64,000 nt of DNA from Sphaerospermopsis sp. SIO1G1 (GTDB taxonomy: Bacteria > Cyanobacteriota > Cyanobacteriia > Cyanobacteriales > Nostocaceae): the NCBI GenBank assembly GCA_010672785.1, contig JAAHFX010000004.1, forward strand, positions 62,001 through 126,000. The letters run 5' to 3'. Positions within the stretch are counted from its first letter, which is position 1, and each line of letters begins with the position of its first letter. Shown one piece after another: positions 35,363 through 45,430 of this stretch. Below the pieces are notes generated by a model, which was given only the letters and a program-made list of their open reading frames with translations, ran no database searches and was not told the DNA's origin. Both the position numbers and the translations under genes were made by a program.

Positions 35363-36601
35363 ATGAGATTATCACTATCTTCTAAAAATGTTATCCAGTA
35401 TCTGCAAAATGCAGGGCTGCATAACATGGAAGATGGAGCATTATATGAATATGAATGGTTAGAAAGTGGCAGGAACAATCGGAATTTACTGGTAAAATTA
35501 GCCAATAATCATCAACTGCTAGTCAAACAAAAAAACCACTCTCATACTGATAGCAGTATCCATGAATTTTTTAATGAATGGCTATTTAGTGAATTACTCC
35601 AGGGTTTCCCAGTTCTTGGTAATATTTCGGCAATATCATCATCATTGCTCCATTTTGATCCCGAAAATTATCTCCTGATTCATAGTTACTTATGTGAATA
35701 TATGGAATTGGGAGAATTTTATGAAAATAACGGTATTTTTCCCCTAGAAATTGCCCAGGCCATTGGTACAACTTTAGCAGAATTACATAGTTCTACCTTC
35801 CAAAAAAGAGAGTATCGTGATTTCATGGATACTGCTCCCCAAGGAGAAATTCGCTATCGTTATTACAACCCCACTCAGGGAATAAGTTCTATCAATCAAG
35901 AGATTTTTGGTAACATTCCCACAGAAGCACTAAAGTTTCATGCTATCTACCAGCAATATGAAAGTTTAGAATCAGCTATTGCCGACTTAGCATATGAATG
36001 GAAACCCTGTTGTTTAACTCATAATGACTTACAGTTAAACAATATTTTACTTCATTCTCGTTGGCAGCAACTAGATAATTGTTTAGTCAAATTTATAGAT
36101 TGGGAAGCTTGTGTTTGGGGTGATCCTGCTTTTGAACTTGGGACTTTATTAGCTAGTTATCTCCAAGTTTGGCTTTCTAGTTTAGTTGTAGATCAAAATT
36201 TAAGTTTGCAAGAATCTCTAAATTTAGCCATCATTCCTTTAGAGGTAATTCAACCTTCTATGTTGGCGATAATTCGCACTTATATTGACAATTTTCCCAT
36301 AATTTTGGATTACCGTCCAGACTTCATTTCTCGTGTGATTCAGTTTACAGGTTTGTCACTTATACACCAGATTCAAAACACTATTGACTACAAAAAATAT
36401 TTTGATAATAGCCACCTGTGTATGCTGGAAATTGCCCAAAGTTTAGTAATTATGCCAGAACAGGCAGTATTAACAATTTTAGGTAATTCTCTCTCAGAAA
36501 TTCTCCAACCCATCCCTGGTTTACAACAGGCAATACAACCACAGAAAGAACAACAATTACTCAAGATTTATTACGAAAAAACACGCCTGCGTGGTTGTTA
36601 A
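35363..36601 (+). CDS. APH-family phosphotransferase (class V lanthipeptide kinase-like)
   Basis: A 412-residue kinase-fold protein. The N-terminal lobe has ESGRNNRNLLVKLANNHQLL, then LLVKQKN with the likely nucleotide-binding lysine. The catalytic loop is CLTHNDLQLNNILLHSR, an HxDxxxxN Brenner motif with the spacing of aminoglycoside kinases. The metal-binding aspartate follows in KFIDWEACVWGDPAFELGTL. The tail is helical. Such proteins normally phosphorylate small molecules. Paired with a HopA1-domain protein, as here, homologues in thioamitide (TvaC) and class V lanthipeptide (LxmK type) clusters phosphorylate Ser/Thr of a precursor peptide. The next gene starts 50 bases later on the same strand and encodes that partner. 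Confidence 0.82.
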   Translation: MRLSLSSKNVIQYLQNAGLHNMEDGALYEYEWLESGRNNRNLLVKLANNHQLLVKQKNHSHTDSSIHEFFNEWLFSELLQGFPVLGNISAISSSLLHFDPENYLLIHSYLCEYMELGEFYENNGIFPLEIAQAIGTTLAELHSSTFQKREYRDFMDTAPQGEIRYRYYNPTQGISSINQEIFGNIPTEALKFHAIYQQYESLESAIADLAYEWKPCCLTHNDLQLNNILLHSRWQQLDNCLVKFIDWEACVWGDPAFELGTLLASYLQVWLSSLVVDQNLSLQESLNLAIIPLEVIQPSMLAIIRTYIDNFPIILDYRPDFISRVIQFTGLSLIHQIQNTIDYKKYFDNSHLCMLEIAQSLVIMPEQAVLTILGNSLSEILQPIPGLQQAIQPQKEQQLLKIYYEKTRLRGC

Positions 36602-36651
36602 AACTGAAGATGGTATTTTAGGTAATACTATATAGAGGTGTAAATTTATTA

Positions 36652-37743
36652 ATGTTAGACAACTCTACTAATCAAGTGATTAGAAATTTATTTGATATTG
36701 TCAGCAATATTCAGATTCTACCTAACTTTTCTATTCAACATCCCCATTACCAACCATTTTCACTACCTGTCACAGTAGCCAACAGATTTCAACAAAATTC
36801 TCAGGATTTGCAACGTAAATATTTAACACTACTGTTGAGAAATTTTGTACATGGCATCTATTATAGTGGTTCACTACAACAGGTTTTATCTATTAATTCC
36901 TCAGCCAAAAAATACATACCCCAACGTAGTTTAGAAGCTAATTATCATCTGGGAATTGATTGGGATTTTTATGAACAACTACATCAGCATAATCATGGTC
37001 ATGGTCATTATGAATCTCACTGGCAAGTGTTAAGAATAGAACCAGATCACAGTATAGCAGTGAAAAAAAATGATCTGACATTATATATTGAGCCAGAATG
37101 TTATCTTAAAAATCGCCACAAATCTCTGCAAGTTGGTAATTTAATTGATGTTTGGATGCCAAAAAATCGCCTGCAAAATGGTTATTATGTAGCTGTCAGT
37201 AATTTAAGAGAGGAACAGCAATTTGAATCTGACACTAATGAGGGAATAGACCGGATTTATTTTAACATCAATTCACAGGGGGCGATCGCTATCATGAACA
37301 CCCTGACAAAAAAACTAAATCAGTGTCAAATTTCCTTTAGTTTTCAAGTTCTTTATAATCCTGGAAACTATGGGCGTTATGATGCTGGTATTCTTGAATT
37401 TACAAGAGATAAATATGCAATTGTTCACGAAATTATTCAAACTGTTTACGAACAACATCAATCTTATTTTGCCCCAGAAATTCCCCTATTTACTAAATTT
37501 TTAGCTCCTGGACTCAGTTTAGCAGAAGAACCAAATCAGAAATTTAATACACAAGAAAGTTTTGGCATGAACCGTTGTCAAATTGTTGCTAATGCGTTGT
37601 TAGAAGCTTGGGAAAAGGGTAAAAATGCGATTGAAGAACGAATGCGAATTATTGATCATCATTTTGCTCAACATTTAATTGATATGGAGCGGCCTTATCT
37701 TAATCCCAGTTCGGAAGATATATATATTCCTTTAAATTGCTAA
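36652..37743 (+). CDS. HopA1-domain protein (class V lanthipeptide lyase/partner-like)
   Basis: A 363-residue protein of the HopA1 (PF17914) family, named after a Pseudomonas type III effector. Visible conserved elements: LLRNFVHGIYYSGSLQQ; LGIDWDFYEQLHQHNHGHGH; the WQVLRIEPDHSIAVKK strand; GIDRIYFNINSQGAIAIMNT; and SFQVLYNPGNYGRYDAGILEF. A C-terminal helical part (MNRCQIVANALLEAWEKGKN) has the NRC--A-ALxxA pattern seen in the family. In RiPP clusters HopA1 proteins act with the APH kinase to eliminate phosphate and make dehydroamino acids. It forms a two-gene unit with the kinase. No LanC cyclase, peptidase or transporter is nearby. Confidence 0.82.
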   Translation: MLDNSTNQVIRNLFDIVSNIQILPNFSIQHPHYQPFSLPVTVANRFQQNSQDLQRKYLTLLLRNFVHGIYYSGSLQQVLSINSSAKKYIPQRSLEANYHLGIDWDFYEQLHQHNHGHGHYESHWQVLRIEPDHSIAVKKNDLTLYIEPECYLKNRHKSLQVGNLIDVWMPKNRLQNGYYVAVSNLREEQQFESDTNEGIDRIYFNINSQGAIAIMNTLTKKLNQCQISFSFQVLYNPGNYGRYDAGILEFTRDKYAIVHEIIQTVYEQHQSYFAPEIPLFTKFLAPGLSLAEEPNQKFNTQESFGMNRCQIVANALLEAWEKGKNAIEERMRIIDHHFAQHLIDMERPYLNPSSEDIYIPLNC

Positions 37744-37746
37744 TTT

Positions 37747-37803
37747 TATCAGTTATCAATTATCAGTTATCAGTTATCAGTTATCAGTTATTAGTTATCA
37801 GTT
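37747..37803. repeat. TATCAGT heptamer array
   Basis: Roughly eight heptamers directly behind the HopA1 gene, then a family A element. Confidence 0.85.
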
Positions 37804-37897
37804 AGGACTTACGCAAAATATCTCTTGTAACTCTCATACCTCTGTGTTCTCTGTGCCTGGAGTGGTTCATTTATTCCATAGCTTGTGCGTAAGTTCT
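37804..37897. mobile_element. Miniature inverted-repeat element, family A (copy 4, second subtype)
   Basis: Ends AGGACTTACGC and GTGCGTAAGTTCT. The core CTCTGTGCCTGGAGTGGTTC differs from the main subtype and recurs at 46550 and 60482. It lies between the HopA1 gene and the thioesterase gene. Confidence 0.8.
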
Positions 37898-37994
37898 ATC
37901 AGTTATCAGTACCTGCTTTTTATATTAAGTACCCAAGCAAAATTAATTAGAAGTTGCTGAATTACACGACTACTTAATTGAGGATTTTTAAACA

Positions 37995-38444
37995 ATGGTT
38001 TTTATCTATTCAAGAACAGTCAAATTCTCAGATACTGATGCTGCTGGAGTGGTTTATTTTGCTAATACTTTAAGCATCTGTCATGAGGCTTACGAAGAAT
38101 CACTAAAACAGTCAGGAATCAATATCAAAGCTTTTTTTACACACCCAACAGTTGCTTTTCCTATTGTTCATGCAAATGTGGATTTTTTACGTCCTGTATA
38201 TTGTGGTGATGACTTAGTAATTAGTTTAATCCCACAGAAAATAAGTGTTGATAAATTTAACATTAACTATGAAATTACCGTAAATCAGGTAATAGTTGCT
38301 AAGGCAATGACTAGACACGTGTGTATTGATTTGAATAGTCGTAATAAGCAAGAATTACCGGATCATATCATTGCGTGGTTAGAAATGAACCGCAGAGGAG
38401 CAGAGGGTGCAGAGAGAAGAAAATCAAGGGAGGAAATTATGTAA
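37995..38444 (+). CDS. 1,4-dihydroxy-2-naphthoyl-CoA thioesterase
   Basis: Hotdog-fold hydrolase that releases DHNA from its CoA ester in phylloquinone synthesis. The 149-residue length and the opening [20 protein letters not shown] (4HBT motif with the catalytic aspartate) fit the cyanobacterial DHNA-CoA thioesterase (Synechocystis Slr0204 type). [17 protein letters not shown] follows. The men genes menE, menC, menA and menF follow downstream, which supports the assignment over a generic YbgC thioesterase. The C-terminal tail [16 protein letters not shown] is translated GCAGAGG-type repeat, so the last 20 residues are recent. It converges with menE, 16 bases apart. Confidence 0.88.
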   Translation: MVFIYSRTVKFSDTDAAGVVYFANTLSICHEAYEESLKQSGINIKAFFTHPTVAFPIVHANVDFLRPVYCGDDLVISLIPQKISVDKFNINYEITVNQVIVAKAMTRHVCIDLNSRNKQELPDHIIAWLEMNRRGAEGAERRKSREEIM

Positions 38445-38460
38445 TTAAATTAATTCCTGA

Positions 38461-39840
38461 TTAGGTTTTAACAGATAAGTTGTTCAGAAAATCTTGAGCT
38501 ATTTGGTGTAGTTGCGGACGGTTAATTTTACCTTGGCTATTTCGAGGTAAGTTCGCCAGGGAAATCCAGTATTTAGGAATTTTGAATTTTGTTAATTTAT
38601 GTTGGAGTTGATTGGCAATTTCTCCACTGGAAATCTTAGTATTTTGAGGAATATAAATTGCTGTTAATACTTGTCCCCAATTTTGATCAGTTACACCAAT
38701 CACGCATACATCTATAACTAAGTTAGTTTGTCTAATTACTGCTTCTATTTCTTCTGGATAAATGTTTTCTCCACCGGAAATAATTTTATTACTGCTACGT
38801 CCGATAATATGTAAATATTCTTCTTGATCTAAAAAACCAATATCATCTACTAACAACTGATGAGGAGTTTTCCATAAATCGGGATAATAACCTAAAGCTA
38901 AAGATTTCGTTTCAATCCTAATGTTACTGGTACTATGATCAATAGTAATTTTGGCATGGGGAAGAGTTCTACCACTGTTCATTTTTCCCTGTAAAAATTC
39001 TTCTGGTTTGAGAGTTGCTATTTGGGAAGCTGTCTCTGTCATTCCATAGGTGGGTGCTAATTTAATTTGATGAAATCTGGCTGTTTCTAATAATTCTGGC
39101 CATGCTGGTGCACCTCCTAATAAAACTGTTTTAAACTGACTTAACCAGGTTATTAATTCTGAACTTTCTAATAATCTTTGCAGTTGAGTAGGAACTAATG
39201 ATATAAAAAAATCGGTAATATTCAGATGAGAAATAGATACTAAATCTAATGTTTTTAATGAAGAAATTACTAATTTACCTCCAGTGGTAAAACTGCGGAT
39301 AAACTGCATTAAACCACTGACATGATATAGGGGTAAAGTACAAAATGAGTTCACCGTATTAAGTTGAAAATACTCCGTAAAACCTGCTACGGAAGCTGTT
39401 AAGGTTTCCCAAGTATGAATAGTAAATTTAATTTTTCCTGATGATCCACCGGTGGGAATCATAATAGTGTTGGTAAAGGGTAATGGATAATGGGTAATTG
39501 GTAATGGATAATTATTATCAAATCCCCAAATTAAATTGGGTTGGACTAAATTTAATACCTGTTCCCATTCTTGCTCTCCCCAGTCAGGATTACATAAAAA
39601 AACCGGACATTTAGCAGCACAAGCAGCTACAAAACTGGCTAAAAATCTGATAGGTTTTCGTTCAGCTAAAATAATTTTTGGTGGTGCTGTTTTTTTAGAT
39701 ATATCAATTAACTGTAAATATAATTCTGTCGCTATTTGATAAAATTCATTTTTTTGATCTTGTTGATGATCATTAATAATTAACCAATCATGATGGGGGT
39801 GATTTTGTAAATTCTCTAAAATTGTTAATGGTTGTTCCAT
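38461..39840 (-). CDS. menE: o-Succinylbenzoate-CoA ligase
   Basis: Acyl-adenylate enzyme (459 residues) that activates o-succinylbenzoate with CoA for phylloquinone synthesis. Family motifs: phosphate loop MIPTGGSSGKIKFT; LPLYHVSGLMQFIRSF; A5-type APTYGMTETASQIA; DDIGFLDQEEYLHIIGR; and the C-terminal lysine block RNSQGKINRPQL. A GGENIYPEEIEAVI hinge is clear. It is shorter than most adenylating enzymes but normal for cyanobacterial MenE. Its start overlaps the end of menC by 16 bases, so the two are translationally coupled. The N-terminal 100 residues are poorly conserved. Confidence 0.93.
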   Translation of the reverse strand: MEQPLTILENLQNHPHHDWLIINDHQQDQKNEFYQIATELYLQLIDISKKTAPPKIILAERKPIRFLASFVAACAAKCPVFLCNPDWGEQEWEQVLNLVQPNLIWGFDNNYPLPITHYPLPFTNTIMIPTGGSSGKIKFTIHTWETLTASVAGFTEYFQLNTVNSFCTLPLYHVSGLMQFIRSFTTGGKLVISSLKTLDLVSISHLNITDFFISLVPTQLQRLLESSELITWLSQFKTVLLGGAPAWPELLETARFHQIKLAPTYGMTETASQIATLKPEEFLQGKMNSGRTLPHAKITIDHSTSNIRIETKSLALGYYPDLWKTPHQLLVDDIGFLDQEEYLHIIGRSSNKIISGGENIYPEEIEAVIRQTNLVIDVCVIGVTDQNWGQVLTAIYIPQNTKISSGEIANQLQHKLTKFKIPKYWISLANLPRNSQGKINRPQLHQIAQDFLNNLSVKT

Positions 39841-40784
39841 AGATTTTCTAACCAGTTGACATTTTGTTCCTGAAAATAGTGTTGTATACCAAAACCCAAA
39901 GCGCGATGAGAATTAGATAACTCTAAGGCTAAATTAAGTGCAGCTTTTCTGCCAATTTCAGTTTCAAATACAGATGAAAATACTAAATCAATTGGATGTT
40001 GCTGACAAAATTGTTTTAACCTTGATGGTGAACCAACTATAGCAGGCTTAATGACAAAAATACCATGCCACCCCTGAAAGTAAATTTCTTTTAGTTGCTG
40101 TAACCTAGCGATAGATTCATCTAGAGCAATTTTAGTTTGATAAAAATTACTTAACTCTAGCATTTCTGTTAACATATCTACTGATAAAGGTTGTTCTAAA
40201 AATTCAACTTGTGTAGAAAACTGATCACAGATACTCAACCATAATTTAGCAGTATGATAATTTAGTCCTCCATTAGCATCTAAACGGATTTTTGCTGATG
40301 ATGATAACTGAGAAATTAATAAATGAAAAATTTCTATTTCTGTATCTATATCCTCAACCCCAATTTTCCATTTAAAAGTTTTATATCCCTGTTCTCCTAA
40401 TCTTAAACATTGATTAATAGCATCTTTTCCTGATGGTAATAAACCACAAAAATTTATATCCTCATAATTAGTCAATTTTTGATCTATCCGTAAATTATCT
40501 AAAGCTGATTCCAAACCAAATTGACAAGCTGGTAAACAATCTGGAATATTTAAAATCCTATTTACATCAATTTCATGAGGTAATTGATCACAAAAATTGA
40601 TAGCCTGTTCCATAGTTTCTGAACCAAACCAAGCTAGAGGAGAAATTTCCCCAAAAGCAATCTTGCCATCACCATTTTGCAAACGAACAATAATAGATTC
40701 TCTAACTTTCCAAACCCCATAATTAGTAACTACAGGACGAACAAATTCTTGTTGAAAAAATCTAAAATCGAATAAAAAACTCAT
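39825..40784 (-). CDS. menC: o-Succinylbenzoate synthase
   Basis: Enolase-superfamily dehydratase (319 residues) that makes o-succinylbenzoate from SHCHC. The catalytic and metal residues are visible: the KxK lysine pair in FKWKIGVED; metal ligands in KIRLDANGGLNYH, VEFLEQPLS and IALDESIARL; and the second-face lysine in IFVIKPAIVGSP. The N-terminal capping domain is present. It sits in an operon with menE downstream (16-base overlap) and menA upstream (75 bases). Confidence 0.94.
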   Translation of the reverse strand: MSFLFDFRFFQQEFVRPVVTNYGVWKVRESIIVRLQNGDGKIAFGEISPLAWFGSETMEQAINFCDQLPHEIDVNRILNIPDCLPACQFGLESALDNLRIDQKLTNYEDINFCGLLPSGKDAINQCLRLGEQGYKTFKWKIGVEDIDTEIEIFHLLISQLSSSAKIRLDANGGLNYHTAKLWLSICDQFSTQVEFLEQPLSVDMLTEMLELSNFYQTKIALDESIARLQQLKEIYFQGWHGIFVIKPAIVGSPSRLKQFCQQHPIDLVFSSVFETEIGRKAALNLALELSNSHRALGFGIQHYFQEQNVNWLENLWNNH

Positions 40785-40858
40785 CTTTTCTGTGTACTCT
40801 GTATCTGGAGTTTTTCGTTCAAAAAATTATCATAGAAAACTCACTATCTCAGAATCAA

Positions 40859-41758
40859 CTAACCCAAAATAAACCCTACACCTAATAATAAACAACCCCA
40901 AAAATGCACAGCGACAGCAATAAACTTACAATTACTAACCTGATCAGGAAGATGATGATTAGTTAAAACATGACGACATAACTTCACAGCAAAGGGGATA
41001 CTTAAAAAAGTTAACAAAGTCCAAACTGCAAAAATTCCCAACCACACAAATAACAAAATCAAAGGATAAATAATAACCGTAAACCACACCAAAACTTGAG
41101 CGCCTTTAGCAGTACCCAAACGCACTATAGGCGATCGCTTTCCTGCGGCAATATCATCTTCAACTTGATGAAAATGGGAACAGAATAAGATTAAACTAGT
41201 AACAATTCCTAGAATTATAGAAGCTGCTAAATTAGTAATTGACCAAGATTGAGTTTGACTGTAGTATACAGCAGACATTCCCACCGGGCCAAAGGCAAAA
41301 AAACAGAGAAATTCTCCTATACCCTGATATCCTAACCGAAAAGGTGGACCTTGGTACATATAACCAAGAAAACAACATAGTAAAATCAAACCAATTACCA
41401 TTGGATCTTGTTGCAAAAGGGCGATCGCTAATATTGCTAGCAAACCTAATCCCAAACACAAATTCCCCAACCAAAACATTAACTGTTTATTACCAGTTAA
41501 ATTCACCAAAGAATGATGTTTATTTTTATCAATACCTGTATCTGAATCAAACACATCATTACTGATATTTTCCCAAGCTAAAATCAAAATCGCCGCAGTC
41601 ATAAAAACTGCAAATATCAAACCATTAAATTTCTGAGTATCTGCAAATGCTACCGCCGAACCTACCCAGATCGGCATGATAGCAACACTATACATGGGTG
41701 GTTTAATGGCAGCCATCCATAATTTATACTTGGATATTGATAGTTGGTTTGTAGTCAT
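40859..41758 (-). CDS. menA: 1,4-Dihydroxy-2-naphthoate phytyltransferase
   Basis: UbiA-type membrane prenyltransferase (299 residues) that attaches a phytyl chain to DHNA on the way to phylloquinone, the electron carrier A1 of photosystem I. About eight membrane helices. The first Asp-rich motif is ENISNDVFDSDTGIDKNKHH, and the second is in FCSHFHQVEDDIAAGKRSP. The opening WMAAIKPPMYSVAIMPIWVG is typical of cyanobacterial MenA. Start ATG 41758; an upstream TTG frame adds six doubtful residues. It heads the minus-strand unit menA-menC-menE. Confidence 0.93.
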   Translation of the reverse strand: MTTNQLSISKYKLWMAAIKPPMYSVAIMPIWVGSAVAFADTQKFNGLIFAVFMTAAILILAWENISNDVFDSDTGIDKNKHHSLVNLTGNKQLMFWLGNLCLGLGLLAILAIALLQQDPMVIGLILLCCFLGYMYQGPPFRLGYQGIGEFLCFFAFGPVGMSAVYYSQTQSWSITNLAASIILGIVTSLILFCSHFHQVEDDIAAGKRSPIVRLGTAKGAQVLVWFTVIIYPLILLFVWLGIFAVWTLLTFLSIPFAVKLCRHVLTNHHLPDQVSNCKFIAVAVHFWGCLLLGVGFILG

Positions 41759-41950
41759 CAAATTTTTACAGTTCAATTACTAAAAAATAAATTTTAAGTC
41801 AGCATTCAGCTAATAGCTAACAGCTTTTCGAGTCAAAATCATCAATAATTATCTCATAGCAGCGGTGTAAATCTGAAGATAAACTCAAGATCACAAATTT
41901 TCTGATTTGCTATAATTAATTTACAATATAAGTGCTGGATGCTGATGATT

Positions 41951-42064
41951 TTATCAGTTATCAGTTAGAAATACTTCTAGCTGAAGCAATAGGCTTAAAA
42001 ATAGGGAATATTATCTTTTTCTATTCCCTTAAAAGGGCAGGCTTTAGACCATAATTTTTCGGTC
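41951..42064. repeat. Third, inverted copy of the 198-bp repeat (114 bp)
   Basis: The reverse complement matches the right 114 bases of the units at 59143 and 59399 (CCGAAAAATT, then TCTAAAG, CTTTTAAGGG, GAATATTCC, and TGCTTCAGCTAGA). It is flanked by TATCAGT heptamers. It lies in the roughly 680-base gap between menA and menF, which otherwise shows only GCGTTTATTT repeats near 42108. Confidence 0.7.
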
Positions 42065-42441
42065 AACAGCACTACAAAAACAATTAATTAGCCATCTTAA
42101 TCTGCGTTTATTTGCGTTTATTTGCGGTTAGTTAATATTAAAATCATATTCTTAATCCTCCAATTTTAATTTTAAATTATCACTGATATTTTATAATTTA
42201 TGCAAACACTTAATGATAGCAAATCACCAAAAAATGCTAATTTTATAATTGTTGCTTAACTACTGGTTAACAAAAATTGACTTGACATTTTCAGCCATAA
42301 ACATTAATCACTCTGGCATACACCAGAACTAAGTAAACGTGAGACTGGTTAAAGGGTAACAGGATATGCTACCTATAGAAATACCACCACAACACATCGC
42401 TTTTTAGGAAGATAACTTAAAAAAAATTAACTTATACATCC
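42065..42441. other. menF upstream intergenic region
   Basis: No gene. GCGTTTATTTGCGTTTATTT repeats near 42104-42125, then AT-rich sequence. ACTTGACATTTTCAGCC near 42280 could supply a -35 (TTGACA) for menF. Confidence 0.35.
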
Positions 42442-43857
42442 ATGACAATTTCACCATGTCGTAGCAGCGCCTTTTTAGACTATAAAGATTTGCATCAATT
42501 ACTGTTAAATGTGCAAGAAAAGTGCTGTAAAACCCAAATTCAGTATATAGTTAGTATTTCCATCCCGATTGATTTCATAGATCCTTTAGTAGTATTGGAT
42601 AAATTTTCTCAAGTTAATACATTAAATTTTTACTTTGAGAACAAAAATAAAGGGGAAGCTATTGCTGCTATTGATGCTATTACAAAACTAGAAATTACTA
42701 GCAAACATAGATTTAGTCAAACTGAAGAATTTATCAAAAACTGTCTAGAAAATGTTATTAACTTTGGTGATACTAATCAACCCTTTGCTGGATCTCACTT
42801 TTTTTGTAGTTTTAGCTTTTTTGATCAGCATCATCAATTAGATTACCCCTTTCCATCAGCTACTATTTTTCTACCTAAATTACAAGTAGCTGTTAAAAAT
42901 TCCAATTGTTGCCTAGTTTTAAATTACTTGATTCATCCCCAAGTTAATATTCATAAAATTCTTAAAGAAATACAAGCAAACATCAAGAATTTACAATCGT
43001 TAGCTAACTACTCTCCTTATCCAGATACCTTTGCTCATAACTTTAGTCAAAACCGAATTAATAATCCCCATGCGTTTAAAAATTCAGTATTATCAGCTTT
43101 AGACAAAATAGAGTCAAATTATTTAACAAAAATTGTTTTAGCTGATGCTTTAGATGTCAAATCATGTCAGTCATTTAACCTATTCAAATCTTTAAATAAC
43201 TTACGGCAATTACATCCTAATTGTTATATCTTTTCTACCAGTAATGGCCAAGGCAAAAACTTTATTGGTGCAAGCCCTGAAAGACTAATTAGTATTCACA
43301 ACCAACAATTAATTACAGATGCTTTAGCTGGTTCAGCACCTAGAGGTAAAAGTCCGACAGAAGATGCTGCAAATGCCAACCATTTAGTTAACAGTAGCAA
43401 AGAAAAACATGAACATCGCCTAGTTATTGATTTTATCACCCAACGCCTGGAGCAAATCGGATTATTTCCGCAAACTTTAGGCCCAAGGTTAAGACAACTA
43501 TCTAATATTCAACATTTGTGGACACCTATTACTGCGGAAATTCCCCATCATATTCATCCCTTAAAAATAGTTTCCCAACTACATCCTACCCCAGCAGTTG
43601 CGGGTGCAGCCAGAGATATCGCCTGTGCAGAGATTCGCCGTTATGAAAACTTTGAGAGGGGTTTATATGCTGCACCTTTGGGATGGGTAGATGGGAAAGG
43701 AAACTGTGAGTTTATTGTCGGTATTCGTTCCGCCTTAATTGATGGCGATCGCGCTAGACTTTATGCTGGTGCAGGTATAGTTGCCGGTTCTGATCCAGAT
43801 AAAGAATTTGCCGAGGTACAACTCAAACTGCAAGCATTATTAAAGGCCCTAGTTTAA
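42442..43857 (+). CDS. menF: Isochorismate synthase
   Basis: Chorismate-binding enzyme (471 residues) that starts phylloquinone synthesis by making isochorismate. The C-terminal catalytic domain shows IFSTSNGQGKNFIGASPERL, TDALAGSAPRGKSPTEDA, KEKHEHRLVIDFI, LHPTPAVAGAARDIA, and the closing block ERGLYAAPLGWVDGKGNCEF. GAGAGIVAGSDPDKEF-like residues near the C-terminus fit isochorismate rather than anthranilate synthases. It is transcribed away from menA. menD, menB and menH are not in this window. Confidence 0.93.
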   Translation: MTISPCRSSAFLDYKDLHQLLLNVQEKCCKTQIQYIVSISIPIDFIDPLVVLDKFSQVNTLNFYFENKNKGEAIAAIDAITKLEITSKHRFSQTEEFIKNCLENVINFGDTNQPFAGSHFFCSFSFFDQHHQLDYPFPSATIFLPKLQVAVKNSNCCLVLNYLIHPQVNIHKILKEIQANIKNLQSLANYSPYPDTFAHNFSQNRINNPHAFKNSVLSALDKIESNYLTKIVLADALDVKSCQSFNLFKSLNNLRQLHPNCYIFSTSNGQGKNFIGASPERLISIHNQQLITDALAGSAPRGKSPTEDAANANHLVNSSKEKHEHRLVIDFITQRLEQIGLFPQTLGPRLRQLSNIQHLWTPITAEIPHHIHPLKIVSQLHPTPAVAGAARDIACAEIRRYENFERGLYAAPLGWVDGKGNCEFIVGIRSALIDGDRARLYAGAGIVAGSDPDKEFAEVQLKLQALLKALV

Positions 43858-43981
43858 CCTGTAGGAGCAACCCCCTATGGTTGCCCTCTTAAGGCTATGA
43901 GGCAGGGTGCAGGGGGCAGGTATGCTCAAAACACCGGGTAGATTTGGCCTAAAATACGGGGTAGGCAAGGGGGTGCTACCT

Positions 43982-45430
43982 CTACAGGGAACTTGTCAAT
44001 TTATTCAATAAAGTAGCACTGGGTTCATTTAATCCCAATAGTTCTACTTCTATTCCTTGGCGACGGAATTTCAACACAGCTTTATCTAATACTTCCGCCG
44101 CTCCTTGATCCCATAAATGAGCATGGGTTAAATCAATAGTTACCTTTTGCACCTGTTCGGTAAAATCAAAAGAATCTAACAACTCATCTCTAGAGATAAA
44201 GAAAATTTGTCCGCTAACATTGTAAATACGATGATTTCCATTATCCCTTAACACCTTATCCACAAATACCAACTGGGCAATTTTACGGGAGAAAAATATT
44301 GAACTCATCAAAATACCTATTAACACTCCCAAGGCAAAATTACGAGTGAAAATAATCACTAGCATTGTTGTTACCATAACTGCTGTATCAGTGCGGGGAA
44401 TGCGAGGGATATTTTGAAAAGAAGACCAACGAAATGTCCCAATTGATACCATAATCATCACAGCTACTAATGCTGCCATTGGCATTTGTTTTACCCAGTC
44501 TTGCAAAAATAAAATTGCAATTAATAGAAAAATTCCTGCTGCAAAAGTTGAAAGTCTACCTCTACCACCAGACTTGATGTTAATTACTGATTGTCCAATC
44601 ATCCCACATCCAGCCATACCACCAAAAAAGGCAGTCACAATATTAGCAATACCTTGTCCTTTGGCTTCTTGGTTTTTATCACTGGGGGTGTCTGTCATTT
44701 CATCTACTAAAGAAGCAGTTAAAAATGAAGCCAACAAACCCACAATGGCTAAAGTAAGAGAATAAGGCAAAATTTTGTTGAGGGTTTCTACAGTCAAAGG
44801 TACTTGAGGTAGGGAAAAAATCGGTAACGCAGTGGGCAATTCTCCCATATCACCGACTGTAGGAACATCTAATTTTAGGGTAATTGCTGCTATAGTCATT
44901 ACCGCTAAGGCTACCAGAGGAGAAGGAACAACTGTAGTAAAGCGGGGCAAAATGTAAATAATTGCCAAAGATAGGATTGTTAATACATATACTGTGATGG
45001 GAACGTTGGTTAATTGGGGTAGTTGGGCCAGAAAAATTAAGATTGCCAAAGCGTTAACATAGCCGATCATCACTGCCTTGGGAACAAATTTCATGTATTG
45101 GCCAACCTTTAGAAACCCAAAGATTAACTGAAATACTCCTGTCAGGAGGGTAGCAGCGAATAAATACTGCAAACCATGATTTTTGACCAAATCAATCATC
45201 AACAGTGCCATCGCCCCTGTAGCGGCGGAAATTGAACCTGGTCTACCGCCTAGAAAGGCTGTTATGACGGCGATAATAAATGAAGCGTACAGGCCTACTT
45301 TGGGATCTACCCCAGCGATGATGGAAAAAGCGATCGCTTCGGGAATTAATGCTAGTCCGACTAAAGCACCAGACATGATATCTCGCTGAGTGTTAAAAAA
45401 CCACTCTCGCTTCAGAGTTGTGACGTTCAA
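43982..45430 (-). CDS. SulP-family anion transporter with STAS domain
   Basis: Integral membrane permease, 482 residues. It opens with [36 protein letters not shown], the SulP signature. Ten or more hydrophobic helices follow, with the [21 protein letters not shown] and [19 protein letters not shown] blocks of the SulP core. A short STAS domain closes the protein (about 395-482; [20 protein letters not shown]). SulP proteins carry sulfate, or bicarbonate in the BicA case, with sodium. The substrate here is not decidable by eye; the protein is shorter than BicA. A GTAGGAGCAACCCCC stretch lies just downstream. Confidence 0.93.
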   Translation of the reverse strand: MNVTTLKREWFFNTQRDIMSGALVGLALIPEAIAFSIIAGVDPKVGLYASFIIAVITAFLGGRPGSISAATGAMALLMIDLVKNHGLQYLFAATLLTGVFQLIFGFLKVGQYMKFVPKAVMIGYVNALAILIFLAQLPQLTNVPITVYVLTILSLAIIYILPRFTTVVPSPLVALAVMTIAAITLKLDVPTVGDMGELPTALPIFSLPQVPLTVETLNKILPYSLTLAIVGLLASFLTASLVDEMTDTPSDKNQEAKGQGIANIVTAFFGGMAGCGMIGQSVINIKSGGRGRLSTFAAGIFLLIAILFLQDWVKQMPMAALVAVMIMVSIGTFRWSSFQNIPRIPRTDTAVMVTTMLVIIFTRNFALGVLIGILMSSIFFSRKIAQLVFVDKVLRDNGNHRIYNVSGQIFFISRDELLDSFDFTEQVQKVTIDLTHAHLWDQGAAEVLDKAVLKFRRQGIEVELLGLNEPSATLLNKLTSSL

